Of a stretch of DNA of 64,000 nucleotides, positions 18,409 to 28,173 are shown in pieces. Positions within the stretch are counted from its first letter, which is position 1; each line of letters begins with the position of its first letter. A model generated the notes under the pieces. That model did no database searches and was not told the DNA's origin. It saw only the letters and a program-made list of their open reading frames with translations. Source of the stretch: Bradyrhizobium huanghuaihaiense (GTDB lineage: Bacteria; Pseudomonadota; Alphaproteobacteria; Rhizobiales; Xanthobacteraceae). Both the position numbers and the translations under genes were made by a program. The stretch spans positions 1-64,000 of the forward strand of contig NZ_VLLA01000025.1 of the NCBI RefSeq assembly GCF_007830635.1. The letters run 5' to 3'.

Positions 18409-20394
18409 TCAGAGCTCCATGCCGTCATTCGGATCCATGGCAACCTGGCGGGCGGCGCCACGCATCTGCTGACGAAGCAGTCGAGATTGGCGGACCGCGT
18501 CCTCATCGTCGTCAAGAACCACGGCGAATTCCTCGGCTGGGGCCGGCTCGGTTGTTTCCTTGGCTATCGCGACGTGATCGGGGAGTTCGGGCTCGCGACG
18601 GAGACCACTGTTCGCGGCGTCTTCCTCTGCTTGCCCCCTGTCGGTTGGATGCGGCGCAGGCTTCAGCGTTTCAAGCGTTGACCATCCGTCCGTTCCTGAT
18701 GATGGACCGGATACCGTCGGATCGGGCGGTGGCAAGATCCGCTCGGTAAGCCGCCGATCCTCATAATAGCGAACCTTCTTCGCCCGGATCGGCGGTGTGC
18801 CCGCTACCATAACAATCTCGTCCATCGGCGATAGCTGCATGACCTCGCCCGGGGTTAGCAGCGGTCTCGCCGTCTCCTGGCGCGAGACCATCAGGTGTCC
18901 AAGCCAGGGGTTCAACCTGTGACCGGCATAGTTCTTCATCGCACGCATCTCCGTCGCCGTACCCAACGCGTCGGACACCCGCTTGGCGGTCCGCTCGTCA
19001 TTTGTCGCGAAGCTGACGCGCACGTGACAATTGTCGAGAATCGCATTGTTGGGCCCATAGGCCTTCTCGATCTGATTGAGCGATTGCGCGATCAAGAAGC
19101 TCTTGATGCCGTACCCCGCCATGAAGGCGAGCGCGGACTCGAAGAAATCAAGACGTCCCAGCGCCGGGAACTCGTCGAGCATCATCAGGACTCGATGCCG
19201 GCGGTCGCGGGCGTGCAGATCTTCGGTCAGCCGCCTGCCGATCTGGTTTAGCACCAGGCGGATCAAAGGCTTGGTCCGCGAGATATCGGAGGGTGGCACC
19301 ACGAGGTAAAGCGTCGTAGGGCGGCTGTTTGCGATCAGATCGGCTATCCTCCAGTCGCAGCGGCAGGTCACCTGGGCTACGACGGGATCGCGGTAAAGAC
19401 CTAGGAACGACATCGCGGTGGACAGAACGCCCGACCGCTCATTCTCGGATTTGTTGAGGAGTTCACGCGCCGTCGAGGCGACCACGGGATGGGAGCCCTT
19501 CGCGTCAAGATGCGCGGTGGTCATCATCGCCTTCAGCGTCGCCTCGATCGGCCGCTTCGGATCGGACAGGAAAGCTGCGACGCCAGCCAAGGTCTTGTCT
19601 GCCTCGGCATAGAGAACATGGAGTATGGCGCCGACCAGGAGCGAATGACTGGTCTTCTCCCAATGGTTCCGCTTGTCGAGCGAGCCCTCGGGGTCGACCA
19701 GGACATCGGCGACGTTCTGGACGTCACGAACCTCCCATTCCCCGCGCCGCACCTCGAGCAGCGGATTGTACGCAGTGGACTTTGGATTGGTTGGGTCGAA
19801 CAAGAGAACTCGACCATGCCGCGAGCGAAAACCGGCCGTCAGTTGCCAATTCTCACCTTTGATGTCGTGCACGATGGCCGAGCCCGGCCAGGCCAGCAAC
19901 GAAGGAACGACCAAGCCAACACCCTTACCGGACCGAGTGGGGGCAAAGCACAAGACGTGCTCCGGCCCGTCATGGCGCAGGTAAACGTGGTCGAGCTTGC
20001 CAAGCACCACACCATCCGGACCGAGAAGCCCGGCCGCTCGAACCTCTTCCGCATCAGCCCAGCGCGCCGAGCCATAAGTCTCAACGTCCTTGGCCTCGCG
20101 CGCCCGCCACACCGACATGCCGATCGCCACCGCGATCGAAACGACGGTCCCTGATGCTGCGATGAAGGCCCCCTCGACAAAGACCTGCGGCGCATAGGCA
20201 TCGTAGACGAACCACCACCAGAAGAAGATCGGCGGATAATAGATCTTGAAACCCCACAGTTCGAACCAGGGCCGCCCAAGCTCGGGCTGATAGCCAAGTC
20301 GCCAGGCCGTCCACTCGGTTGCTCCCCAGATGGCCAGCAAGACGATCAGGCCGACAACGATCACCTGCCCCCAGAGTATTTTGGTTCCGGACAT
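18409..20394 (-). CDS. traG: TraG, conjugative coupling protein (VirD4-like)
   Basis: TraG/VirD4 is the DNA pump that hands the relaxase-DNA complex to the Trb channel. The 661-residue protein has two N-terminal membrane helices (about 8-25 and 70-95), Walker A APTRSGKGVGLVVPSLL near residue 151, and Walker B RVLMMLDEFPALGRLDFFE near 390, then FLIAQSLNQI. The C-terminal 120 residues are acidic, proline-rich and variable. It lies 36 bases after the relaxase gene, the normal order. Confidence 0.96.
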   Translation of the reverse strand: MSGTKILWGQVIVVGLIVLLAIWGATEWTAWRLGYQPELGRPWFELWGFKIYYPPIFFWWWFVYDAYAPQVFVEGAFIAASGTVVSIAVAIGMSVWRAREAKDVETYGSARWADAEEVRAAGLLGPDGVVLGKLDHVYLRHDGPEHVLCFAPTRSGKGVGLVVPSLLAWPGSAIVHDIKGENWQLTAGFRSRHGRVLLFDPTNPKSTAYNPLLEVRRGEWEVRDVQNVADVLVDPEGSLDKRNHWEKTSHSLLVGAILHVLYAEADKTLAGVAAFLSDPKRPIEATLKAMMTTAHLDAKGSHPVVASTARELLNKSENERSGVLSTAMSFLGLYRDPVVAQVTCRCDWRIADLIANSRPTTLYLVVPPSDISRTKPLIRLVLNQIGRRLTEDLHARDRRHRVLMMLDEFPALGRLDFFESALAFMAGYGIKSFLIAQSLNQIEKAYGPNNAILDNCHVRVSFATNDERTAKRVSDALGTATEMRAMKNYAGHRLNPWLGHLMVSRQETARPLLTPGEVMQLSPMDEIVMVAGTPPIRAKKVRYYEDRRLTERILPPPDPTVSGPSSGTDGWSTLETLKPAPHPTDRGQAEEDAANSGLRREPELPDHVAIAKETTEPAPAEEFAVVLDDDEDAVRQSRLLRQQMRGAARQVAMDPNDGMEL

Positions 20395-20430
20395 TCCGAG
20401 CGTCCTTCCGCAACTGAATTGGTGAGATAG

Positions 20431-22194
20431 CTAGAGGCCGAGGTCGCGCTTGCGACCAAAGCCCCATTCAATACCACCGCCGTCCTTCACGAACCCGGTG
20501 ACGTGTTGGCCGAGCCTCTTTTCTAGTTCGCGCGACCAGGGCACGAGCTGGAAGCCGAGACCATTATCGATCATGGCGAAGCGTCCCGAGGTGAGCGTCA
20601 GCCGCTGGCGATACGTGCCCGCCACATGCTCCCCGGAGGCAGCGTTCATATGAGGCAGGCCGATGTCGGCCGAGACTTTTGCGGCAACCTCGTCCAGTTC
20701 GCGTCGACGCAACGTCTTCAGGAGGTCTCGCTGCAGGGTGATGCGTTGGCCCTGCCGCCGCGCCAAGCCCTCCTGGATCAGATGCTCGGTCCGGGCCTCC
20801 ATGGCGTCGCGGGTCTCGCGGCCAAATCCACCCATGGCAAGCGGCATGGGGTCGCGTTCGACCAGCCTGTGGTCGAGCCAAGTTGCCCCTCTTGCCTTGA
20901 CCTGACCACCAAGATCGAGATCGGAACGGGCCGCGAGCACCACGGTGGGGCGCGGATCGCCGGGTGGACCGAAACTCCGGACTTCGACGATGCCGCCCAT
21001 TGGCGGTGCATATTCGAACGCCTCGAGCCCTCGGAAGCGCACGTGGTGAGCGCGTCCGTCTGTTCCGTCGATCAGGGCATAGGCCTCCCCGGTCAGTTCG
21101 TCATGCAATCCGCGGTCGACCAGCCGTCCGATAATCTGGGCCGTCGGCCGTCCACTCTCAATGACGAAGTCGGCAACGCCGCGCGCTTCCCCACGCTCGG
21201 TGAAGGCGCGGTGCATGGTCTTGATGATGTCGCCGCGCATGCCGAGATCGCGCAAGCTGCGCTCGGCCTCGAGCCCGACTATCCATTCGCCTGGTGCAGC
21301 GGAGGTAGCAAGGCCCATCCTCTCTAGATGTTGAAGACGACCGATCATCAGGCGCCGGATCTCGGGATCGGACTTGCTCGGGTTCTCGGGGCGAAGATCG
21401 ATAGTGCCGGTCTCATCGGCTGCCAACCGGATCTCCCGATCTAGCCGCGTCCATCGTTCCGCCGTGACTTCCCTCTCCAGCGAATTGCGGATCTCGTGCT
21501 CCGGTTTTGGACCCAGTTCTATGGCGACCAGTTCCTCGGCGCGTGACCGCAGGCCCTGGCTGATGTAGTCGCGGGAGATCACGAGATCTGCCCCTTCCTC
21601 GTCTACTCCCCGAACGAGAAGATGGACGTGGGGATTGTCGGTATTCCAATGATCGACAGCAACCCAATCGAGCCGCGTGCCGAGATCAATCTCCATTTGC
21701 TTGGTGAGGTCGCAGGTGAAAGTCCTGAGGTCGGTCATCTCGCCGGCATCCTCAGGCGAGACGATGAACCTAAAATGATGCCGGTCGTCCTTGCATCGTT
21801 CAGCGAAAGCCGCGCTATCGGCACCGTCACTGCCGGCATCGAACATCACGGCACGCTCACCGCTTCGGGTCACGCCATCGCGCTTCAGATATGAAAGATG
21901 GGCCGTCAGAGGCGCCGAGCGGAATGCTCGTCCTTTGTGCCGGACAACACGTGCCTTCACCACGACGCGCCGCGTCGGGCTGAACAACCGGCTGCGGCTG
22001 AACGCAAGCCTGCCGCGGCCAAACGTCGAGCGGCCATAAGCCGTGGAACTCCTGCCAGCCGCAGACTGACCAGAGGTGTGCCCGGCCTTCTTTGCCGCCC
22101 GCAGCACCTGGTTGATGAAGCTCTTCTGCTTCGGCGAGCGGGTATTGCGGATGCGCCCAGGCCGAATACGCAGGTCGCTATCGCCCACGCTCAC
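20431..22194 (-). CDS. rlxS: RlxS-type relaxase (DUF3363)
   Basis: The relaxase nicks oriT and leads the strand into the recipient. This 587-residue protein starts with a GTG at 22192-22194 and has a basic N-terminus, the metal-binding histidine motif TDNPHVHLLVRG around residues 186-196, and the DUF3363 C-terminal region (YALIDGTDGRAHHVRF, LGFQLVPWSRELEKRLGQ). A conserved tyrosine candidate lies in SRDYISQGLRSRAEEL just after the histidines. The protein is continuous and full length. It forms an operon with traG; inverted repeats about 70-130 bases upstream could be its target. Confidence 0.93.
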   Translation of the reverse strand: MSVGDSDLRIRPGRIRNTRSPKQKSFINQVLRAAKKAGHTSGQSAAGRSSTAYGRSTFGRGRLAFSRSRLFSPTRRVVVKARVVRHKGRAFRSAPLTAHLSYLKRDGVTRSGERAVMFDAGSDGADSAAFAERCKDDRHHFRFIVSPEDAGEMTDLRTFTCDLTKQMEIDLGTRLDWVAVDHWNTDNPHVHLLVRGVDEEGADLVISRDYISQGLRSRAEELVAIELGPKPEHEIRNSLEREVTAERWTRLDREIRLAADETGTIDLRPENPSKSDPEIRRLMIGRLQHLERMGLATSAAPGEWIVGLEAERSLRDLGMRGDIIKTMHRAFTERGEARGVADFVIESGRPTAQIIGRLVDRGLHDELTGEAYALIDGTDGRAHHVRFRGLEAFEYAPPMGGIVEVRSFGPPGDPRPTVVLAARSDLDLGGQVKARGATWLDHRLVERDPMPLAMGGFGRETRDAMEARTEHLIQEGLARRQGQRITLQRDLLKTLRRRELDEVAAKVSADIGLPHMNAASGEHVAGTYRQRLTLTSGRFAMIDNGLGFQLVPWSRELEKRLGQHVTGFVKDGGGIEWGFGRKRDLGL

Positions 22195-22739
22195 GGGGCT
22201 TCCAAACGATTAAAAGCACGCACAGTGCCGAAAACGCCTTTGATTGCATTCGTAAAAATGCGAGGCGCGGCACGCGCCCCGACCGACCGGCACGCCAGAA
22301 CCCAAGCCATGCCAATGGCTTGCGGTTCGACCGGCGAGCCCCTTTTATCTCGCCTTCCTAATCGGGCGGGCAACGTCAACTCATTCCTGCGCTTTTCTTC
22401 GACTCTTCGAACTCCAACCATGACCGACTCCCTGCACCAACAACGTGCAACTTCACCACAGCCGCGTACGCCACGTGCCTTCACCAGGCGGGGTCCATGC
22501 GTTCCTTCGCGTTCAGCACTTGGGCCGTCGCATGCTCTTCATCAGGTTCGTAAACAGGGCTGTCCAAGCAGTCCGGCGCTCTCGTCCCTGAAGGGCGGCA
22601 GCAGGCAAGAGATAGCGGACATTCCCCGTTTCGCGGCCCCGCCAGGGGACGCTCACCGCGCGCGCGGATCTCTAATTTCGCTCCTCCTCAACGTGCTGGG
22701 CGCAAACCCAGTGCTAATCCGTCGTTATCTGCACCGCGG
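22195..22739. other. intergenic region upstream of rlxS, candidate oriT
   Basis: No gene is evident. Two strong inverted repeats lie close to the relaxase start: GGCGCG/CGCGCC at 22264-22278 with a 3-base loop, followed by a GACCGACCGG tandem, and CAAGCCAT/ATGGCTTG at 22303-22322 with a 4-base loop. A smaller GCATT/AATGC repeat lies near 22244-22260. Relaxase genes of this class often lie beside their oriT, so this is a reasonable candidate. The right part (about 22480-22740) borders the IS110 remnant. Confidence 0.45.
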
Positions 22740-23803
22740 CTACTGTGCAGGTCTCAACCGCAGCCGCTGCTTGATCTGGCGCCGAATCCGACGTGCAAGT
22801 CGGTCTCGCTGATCCACATTCGGTGCAGAATGCTTGCGAGCTTCCGCGCGACCGCGGTGATTGCGCACAACATGCTCGATCGTTTGGCGATCCGCAGGCC
22901 CCACGCTCGCAATGCCGACCATTTCCTGACCCCCAGCAAGCAGGCTTGCGGCCGCCTCGCAAAGCGCTTCGCGCACGGCTACGTCGCCCTGTTTGCTGAT
23001 GCGCCCTTCGTAATCGATCGACGTGCCGGACTGGTGCCGCCTCGGCACCAAGCCGAAATGCGCGCCGACCGTTCGCGATCTGGTAAAGCGCCGGGGATCG
23101 TCGACGCCGACCTTGAACGACAGGGCCGCAACGGGACCGACGCCTGGAACCGTCATCAGGCGTCGGCAGATAGCATCATGCTTGACCACCTGCAGCAGCG
23201 CACGATGGAGCCGATCGTATCCCTCTAGGATGGCTCGGCGCGCATCCAGCATGGCCTCGATGGTCATAATTAAGATCGGATCGCTGCGCTCGAGCAGCTC
23301 GCGGACGCGGGCCTCGTAGGCACCGCGGGCGACGGCTCCGACGAGCGAACCACAGGCCCGCAGTGCTCCACGAATGTGGTTTTCGATGTCGATCAGTTTG
23401 CGCTTGAGTAGCTTCCGGCTGGCCAGCAGCGTGCGCATCTTCTGCACGTCGATGTTCTTGACATGAACGGTGCGATACCAGCCCAACCGCATCATCTGCA
23501 CGAGGCCGCGCGCGTCATCCGGTCGTTCTTGTTCCGCATTGTCGACAGCGAAACGCGCATGTGACGCGCTTCGACGACAATGATCGGAAGCCCCGCGGGC
23601 TGTAGTTCGCGACACAGCCAGATGCCAAGCGATGACGCCTCGACTCCCACTCTCTCTAGGCGATCCGCGTAGCCCTCTACTGCGGAGCGGATCGCCCCTG
23701 GCTCGGTCATAACCTTGACCTCGCGAACGGTGAGACCCTCGCCATCGACGATGCAAAGACTGGTTTCCTCAAGAACGACGTCCAATCCAACGTAGAATTT
23801 CAT
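22740..23803 (-). pseudogene. IS110-family transposase, two frameshifts
   Basis: The frame starts MKFYVGLDVVLEETSLCIV at 23803, the typical DEDD amino end of IS110 transposases (first catalytic Asp in GLDV). It breaks near 23520, where NDRM replaces the NDRNDARGL expected, consistent with one missing base, and resumes as DDARGLVQMMRLGWYRTVHVK. The C-terminal half (MTVPGVGPVAALSFKVGVDD, TVGAHFGLVPRRHQSG) is good until a second frameshift near 22935, after which the end continues in another frame as RKWSALRAWGLRIAKR. Inactive. It differs clearly from the intact IS110 at 26602-27654. Confidence 0.85.
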
Positions 23804-24519
23804 CGGAGCTCTCCTGTGTGGCAACGACCACCTAAGTCGTTGCAGCGAGCTCCGGATTCGACCACACGGGCAGCTATCCCCGTGCACTGGTTTCTCGAAG
23901 CCCGATTTGAAGAGCCGTCCTGCCGTCGTGGTTCCCCGGCCGCTGATTCCCGCGGTCCAACTTCCAAGCCAACTCGGTGCTCGTGGCGATTTGCGACAAA
24001 ATGCAGCTCGGGTCATTGCGGTAGATCCTTCCATCCCGCCTGCCCGAATACGTCGGCTGGCGGCCGATTCATTGCGAAAGAGCCACCGCGACTCGGCAGC
24101 CAACTTGAAAAGCCCACGCTGTTTGCCCGCGTTTGCGATAGCGATCGCTCCCCGAACGGTCGAGGCACCCGCAGGGTGGCTTGGTGAGGGGCGGAGCGAC
24201 GAGTAGAGCGCGGGCCGAAGGCATCGCCCGTGTGCCATCAGCACGTTATTGTCCCACTCCCCCGCGCACTCTTGCCCGCGTGACCAAGGGTTCTTCAGTA
24301 GCAAACTCGAAAGTCTTAGCGTCATGATCGTGTTGCAGCGTCTCGAATGCAAACCGAATGTCCGTCACAGGGCGCCAGCGAACCTGGAAACTAACGGCTG
24401 ATAGCACGAGCTGCCCGATGTGCAGCCGGCGAAGGCTTACGTCGTGTTTGCCAACTGCTCTCCCTCTTCCGCCATTTGCTCGGTGAAGCACGCCAAGGCC
24501 TGCGAACCCGCACACTTGG
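23804..24519. other. IS110 flank and spacer
   Basis: A long minus-strand frame runs through 23804-24352 in register with the IS110 start, but it has biased, low-quality composition and no recognised domain; I treat it as non-coding IS flank. The remainder up to the lytic transglycosylase stop at 24520 shows no gene I can support. Confidence 0.4.
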
Positions 24520-25350
24520 TCATTGCGATAATTCTGAATGCGATCGAGGGATGAACACGCCAATATGCTGGGGGACCATGGGCGAAACATCGGACGCCGA
24601 GATTGCGGTCGTGACACCGCTCGACGGCATGACCGCCAGCAACCGATCGCGCGTTTTCATGAGATCGGATCGCGTGACGAAAAGCGTCGCGGCTGCTGAT
24701 GACTGTCCCCTGGACGTCCACCTCGGCGGCAGTTCAATGGCAAGCAGATTTGCAAGCTTTGCGACGTATGCTCGCGTCTCGTCTGGCAGAGAGCCGCCTG
24801 CGAGATGCTCTTCATAGCGAGATGGTCCCGCGTTGTACGCGGCAAACACGCCAGGCGAGCCATAGCGATCGAGCAGTTTGCGCAGATAGGCCGTGCCAGC
24901 CAGAATGTTGTCGTGCGGGTCGTAGGGGTCGTTCCCCAGATTGTAGCGCTCGCGAAGTTCCGCCCAAGTCGCCGGCATGATTTGCATCAGGCCCATTGCG
25001 CCTTTTGACGATCTGGCGTGCACGTCACCAGCACTCTCGATGCTTTGGACTGATCGGATCCAGTTCGGGGCAATCGCAAAGCGTTGCGAGGCTTCATTGA
25101 TGAAGCCGGCAAACGAACGAGGGGCCTGACTGATCGCCGGCTGGGCGGTTGATCCGCTCTGGGCCAAACCAACACTGTCGAACGCGGTCAGCAGAAGCAT
25201 CAGGGGCAAGGCAGCACAAACGCGCGTGCCCAACCGACCCAAGCACCCGGTCGGGCTCGCGCCAGCCTTGCAGACACCGATCGAGATGGAGGTATGATCC
25301 CGCAATCGATCGAATAACAGAATGGCAAGGAGAACACGTCGAATACGCAC
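24520..25350 (-). CDS. lytic transglycosylase of the conjugation cluster (VirB1-like)
   Basis: This enzyme cuts peptidoglycan locally so that the transfer apparatus can cross the wall. The best start is the GTG at 25348-25350, with ribosome site GGAGG in the last codons of traF. After a signal region (CAALPLMLLLTAFDSVGLAQ), the SLT domain shows the catalytic Glu in RSVQSIESAGD (about residue 105), GAMGLMQIMPATW, NILAGTAYLRKLLDRYG and VFAAYNAGPSRYE. About 276 residues. It forms a coupled set with traF and the DUF2840 gene. The C-terminal 60 residues are not conserved in families I know. Confidence 0.92.
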   Translation of the reverse strand: MRIRRVLLAILLFDRLRDHTSISIGVCKAGASPTGCLGRLGTRVCAALPLMLLLTAFDSVGLAQSGSTAQPAISQAPRSFAGFINEASQRFAIAPNWIRSVQSIESAGDVHARSSKGAMGLMQIMPATWAELRERYNLGNDPYDPHDNILAGTAYLRKLLDRYGSPGVFAAYNAGPSRYEEHLAGGSLPDETRAYVAKLANLLAIELPPRWTSRGQSSAAATLFVTRSDLMKTRDRLLAVMPSSGVTTAISASDVSPMVPQHIGVFIPRSHSELSQ

Positions 25351-25352
25351 GA

Positions 25353-25865
25353 TTACTCCTCCCACGTCCACACCGGCATCGCACGGCCTATCACGCTAGA
25401 TGCCGGAAGACATCCAAAATAGCGGCCATCAAGAGAGTCGTCCGACTGCCAGTTCATCAGAAACAGCTCGCCGTCTCCGACGACGCGGCAGCCCTGCCAT
25501 TTCGGCAGCGGCCTGCCTCGTCTGTCGTGATCCTTCGCCTCGCCCACCGCGACGTCGTCGACCGAAATCGTGAGACCGGTTCTGCAAACACTCTGCCCCG
25601 GAAGGGCAAGCACGCGCTTCAGCATGGGGACGCCAATGGGCAAATAGCCGTTAAGGTCGAGGAAGGTCGCGAGCGGCTCGGGCAGCTGCACGGCGACCAA
25701 TTCAGTGACTTGGAATTGGTCCGCCGGTAAAAGGCGGTAGAGACCAATCGGCACGCTCGCGGATGCGTTCCAGATGTAAAGCGGAAGCGGCTCCAGGACG
25801 ATCGTCCCGATGAGCGCAGCAGCCACGCCAATCGTCACGGCCAGCATCATTAGGCGGCCCGTCAT
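25353..25865 (-). CDS. traF: TraF, S26-family signal peptidase
   Basis: TraF matures the TrbC pilin in RP4-like systems. This 170-residue S26 peptidase has one N-terminal membrane segment (MLAVTIGVAAALIGTIVL), the catalytic serine in ASASVPIGLYRL (about residue 35) and the lysine in GVPMLKRVLALPGQ (about residue 81), followed by the conserved GELFLMNWQSDDSLDGRYFG and VIGRAMPVW. Full length and intact. Its ATG overlaps the DUF2840 stop by four bases, and the lytic transglycosylase starts three bases before its end. Confidence 0.94.
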   Translation of the reverse strand: MTGRLMMLAVTIGVAAALIGTIVLEPLPLYIWNASASVPIGLYRLLPADQFQVTELVAVQLPEPLATFLDLNGYLPIGVPMLKRVLALPGQSVCRTGLTISVDDVAVGEAKDHDRRGRPLPKWQGCRVVGDGELFLMNWQSDDSLDGRYFGCLPASSVIGRAMPVWTWEE

Positions 25866-26326
25866 CGGATCACCTTTTGGCGACGAAGCCAGGCCTGATG
25901 GCGCGCTTCCGTATATTGACGCGGGTTTTCGTTGACGGACAGGCGGTTATGAACGTGATGCCAATGATCAGGCGCGACAACAGCTGGATCGATGCCGAGT
26001 GCCTCAACGGCCTCGGTTATTTGTAGTACTCGCTCGACCTTCGGCCAGCCGGACAGACGCAGCAAAATCTCCCCGCCGGGTGTCACATAAGGGACGGTCG
26101 AGCAGCGCTGTCCCGGAGCGACCGCGCGCAAGATGTCGATGCGCGAAATGATTGTCCCAAAGTCGTTGGAGGTCCATCGGACGAAGCCAAAGATGCTGCC
26201 GGGCGCAAATGAGAGGACGCGCCGATGGCGATCAAGCTTCCGTTCCTTGACGATACGACCGAACCGAATCCGGTTTTCGATGCGCTTCTCGAGCCACAGC
26301 ACTTCCACTTCGGTGAGATCGCTCAT
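25862..26326 (-). CDS. DUF2840 family protein
   Basis: A 154-residue protein starting MSDLTEVEVLWLEKRIENRI at 26326, matching DUF2840, a family found almost only between parA and traF in alphaproteobacterial ICEs. There is no catalytic motif; the sequence is rich in basic residues (RRQKVIR C-terminus) and could act with nucleic acid, but the function is unknown. Its ATG overlaps the stop of a preceding frame by four bases, indicating a former upstream partner (parA) whose body is now missing. Confidence 0.88.
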   Translation of the reverse strand: MSDLTEVEVLWLEKRIENRIRFGRIVKERKLDRHRRVLSFAPGSIFGFVRWTSNDFGTIISRIDILRAVAPGQRCSTVPYVTPGGEILLRLSGWPKVERVLQITEAVEALGIDPAVVAPDHWHHVHNRLSVNENPRQYTEARHQAWLRRQKVIR

Positions 26327-26410
26327 GCCGCCGGTCCCCAAGACTGAAAAAGGGCGACGTAAGCTTTGGCGACGGCGAAACACCTGTGCGGCTTCTTCGC
26401 ACAAGCAGGA
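26323..26410 (-). pseudogene. probable 3' stump of parA
   Basis: The frame ending at 26323 overlaps the DUF2840 ATG as ATGA, the spacing typical of ParA followed by DUF2840 in this ICE family. The last residues read VAKAYVALFQSWGPAA. Upstream, the frame runs into the IS110 region without any ParA Walker motif, so only a stub of about 25-30 codons seems to survive. The identity is inferred from position and overlap, not from a conserved motif. Confidence 0.4.
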
Positions 26411-26601
26411 TTGGCGGCGCGCCGTTGCCAGTTGGCTGCGATGCGGCTTGGGGTTTGTTCCGTTAGAGGGAATCCGAAAGATTTCTGGTTAGCCGGGGTA
26501 CTGACCGGTGCCCCCTCGCCGGCCGTGCTGCTGCGAAAATGCCTCGCAACGATTCGCGAACGGAACGCGCGGTGCGTGCCGGCGATTGGCGGTGGAGGCG
26601 C

Positions 26602-27654
26602 ATGATGGACTTCTATGCAGGGCTCGACGTGTCGCTGGAGGCGACGAACATTTGCGTGGTGGATGGCGACGGCAAGGTGGTGCGGGAGGCGAAACTCGAG
26701 ACCGATCCGGACGCGATCGAGCTGTTTTTGGCCGAATGGGGCATTCACCTCAAGCGCGTCGGGCTGGAGGCGTTCTCGTACTCGGCCTGGCTGTTCACGG
26801 CGCTCGCCGAAAAGGGGCTCCCGGTGATCTGCATCGAGACCCGGCATGCCAAAGCAGCACTGAACGCGATGCTGAACAAGACCGACCGCAACGACGCCAA
26901 AGGCATCGCACAGATGATGCGGACCGGCTGGTTCCGCGCGGTCCATGTCAAGTCGGAGGCCGCGCAAACGCTGCGGGCGCTGCTGGTCGGGCGCAAGGCG
27001 CTGCTTGGCAAGGTGCTCGACATGGAGAACATGATCCGCGGCCTGCTCAAGCCATTCGGCCTGAAGGTCGGCGAGATCTCGGTCGGCCGCTTTGCAACTC
27101 GGGTGCACGAGATCGTGGCCGGGAAGAAGGAATTGGAAGCCATCGTCACGCCGTTGCTGGACGCCCGCAATGCGATGCGGCTGCAGCTGGCAAAACTGCA
27201 CCGCCTGGCCCTGACGGCAGCGCGAAGCGACAGCGCGGTGCGACGGATGATGACGGTGCCCGGTGTCGGCGCGCTGGTGGCGCTGACATTCCGCGCCACC
27301 GTCGACGATCCGGCGCGATTCAAGAAATCGACCAATGTCGGCGCTCATTTTGGCCTGACGCCGCGGCGCTATCAATCCGGCCAGACCGATCGGATCGGCA
27401 GCATCTCCAAATGCGGCGATGAGCTGACGCGGGCGATGCTGTACGAGGCGGCGATCGCGATCCTGACGAGGATCCATAAGAACTTTAAGCTGCGGCTGTG
27501 GGGCCTGCGGCTGGCTAGGAAGAAGGGTCTGAAGCGCGCGGCGACCGCGGTGGCGCGCGCGCTCGCCGTGCTGCTGCACAAGATCTGGACCGACGGCACA
27601 ACGTTCCGGTTTGGCGCCGGCGGCAAGCGCGGCCGGGTCGCTGCGGCGAAGTAA
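26602..27654 (+). CDS. IS110-family transposase, intact
   Basis: A 350-residue DEDD transposase. The N-terminal RuvC-like domain begins MMDFYAGLDVSLEATNICVV, with NKTDRNDAKGIAQMM around residues 95-110, and the C-terminal transposase domain has MMTVPGVGALVALTFRATVDDP and NVGAHFGLTPRRYQSGQ. No frameshift is present, so it may be active. IS110 elements lack clear inverted repeats, so exact ends are not assigned. It lies where most of parA should be, oriented opposite to the ICE genes. A long minus-strand frame across it (640 codons) is a shadow. Confidence 0.95.
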   Translation: MMDFYAGLDVSLEATNICVVDGDGKVVREAKLETDPDAIELFLAEWGIHLKRVGLEAFSYSAWLFTALAEKGLPVICIETRHAKAALNAMLNKTDRNDAKGIAQMMRTGWFRAVHVKSEAAQTLRALLVGRKALLGKVLDMENMIRGLLKPFGLKVGEISVGRFATRVHEIVAGKKELEAIVTPLLDARNAMRLQLAKLHRLALTAARSDSAVRRMMTVPGVGALVALTFRATVDDPARFKKSTNVGAHFGLTPRRYQSGQTDRIGSISKCGDELTRAMLYEAAIAILTRIHKNFKLRLWGLRLARKKGLKRAATAVARALAVLLHKIWTDGTTFRFGAGGKRGRVAAAK

Positions 27655-28173
27655 GGGCCTCCGCGACCCGGCCGCTTCCACGCGCGCCTTTTCCTTCCGC
27701 CACGGCGGAGCGGCGTCTCCCGGGGAGACGGGGTTTTGGGTGAGATCGCAACTTTTCTTGCCGGCGACTTCATGACGAATTTTGAAGCCATCACGCACGG
27801 CGCTGGTTAGCCTGACCGCCCATTCCTCAGATTCCGGCTTGTGGTGGCCGTCGTGCCAACCACGGATGTTAGCGAGTTCTCCTCGACGAGCGAGCTGCCG
27901 CACAAGGACGTGACGCGCACCAGGCGATGATGTTGACGTCAGCGATCGCGCAGACTTGCGCGCGATGGCGTTGGCGCGCGTGCATTGGCGACAAGAATCG
28001 CATTGCAGCGAGGCTCTGCGCATGAGAGAGTGGATGCATGAGGCATCCTCGTTGCACGCGCGGTCGACTTGTTCACAACGTACTGATTCACAACAAGAAG
28101 TTAGTGTCAGTATGTTAGTAAAGTTACAGCGGCTGGAAAGCTCGGAGAAACAAGCTCTTAAGGTCGATTCCAA
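27655..28173. other. spacer between IS110 and the iterons
   Basis: No ParA start (no GKGGxGKT-like motif) or other gene is visible here. A minus-strand piece reading LARRGELANIRGWHDGHH, then ESEEWAVRLTSAVRDGFKI, could be a scrap of an unknown protein. The region probably represents deleted or replaced parA sequence. Confidence 0.35.

Noticed and set aside
23804..24352. N-terminal extension of the IS110 frame
   Set aside because: IS110 transposases begin at the MKFYVGLDV start; the preceding sequence has no conserved domain.
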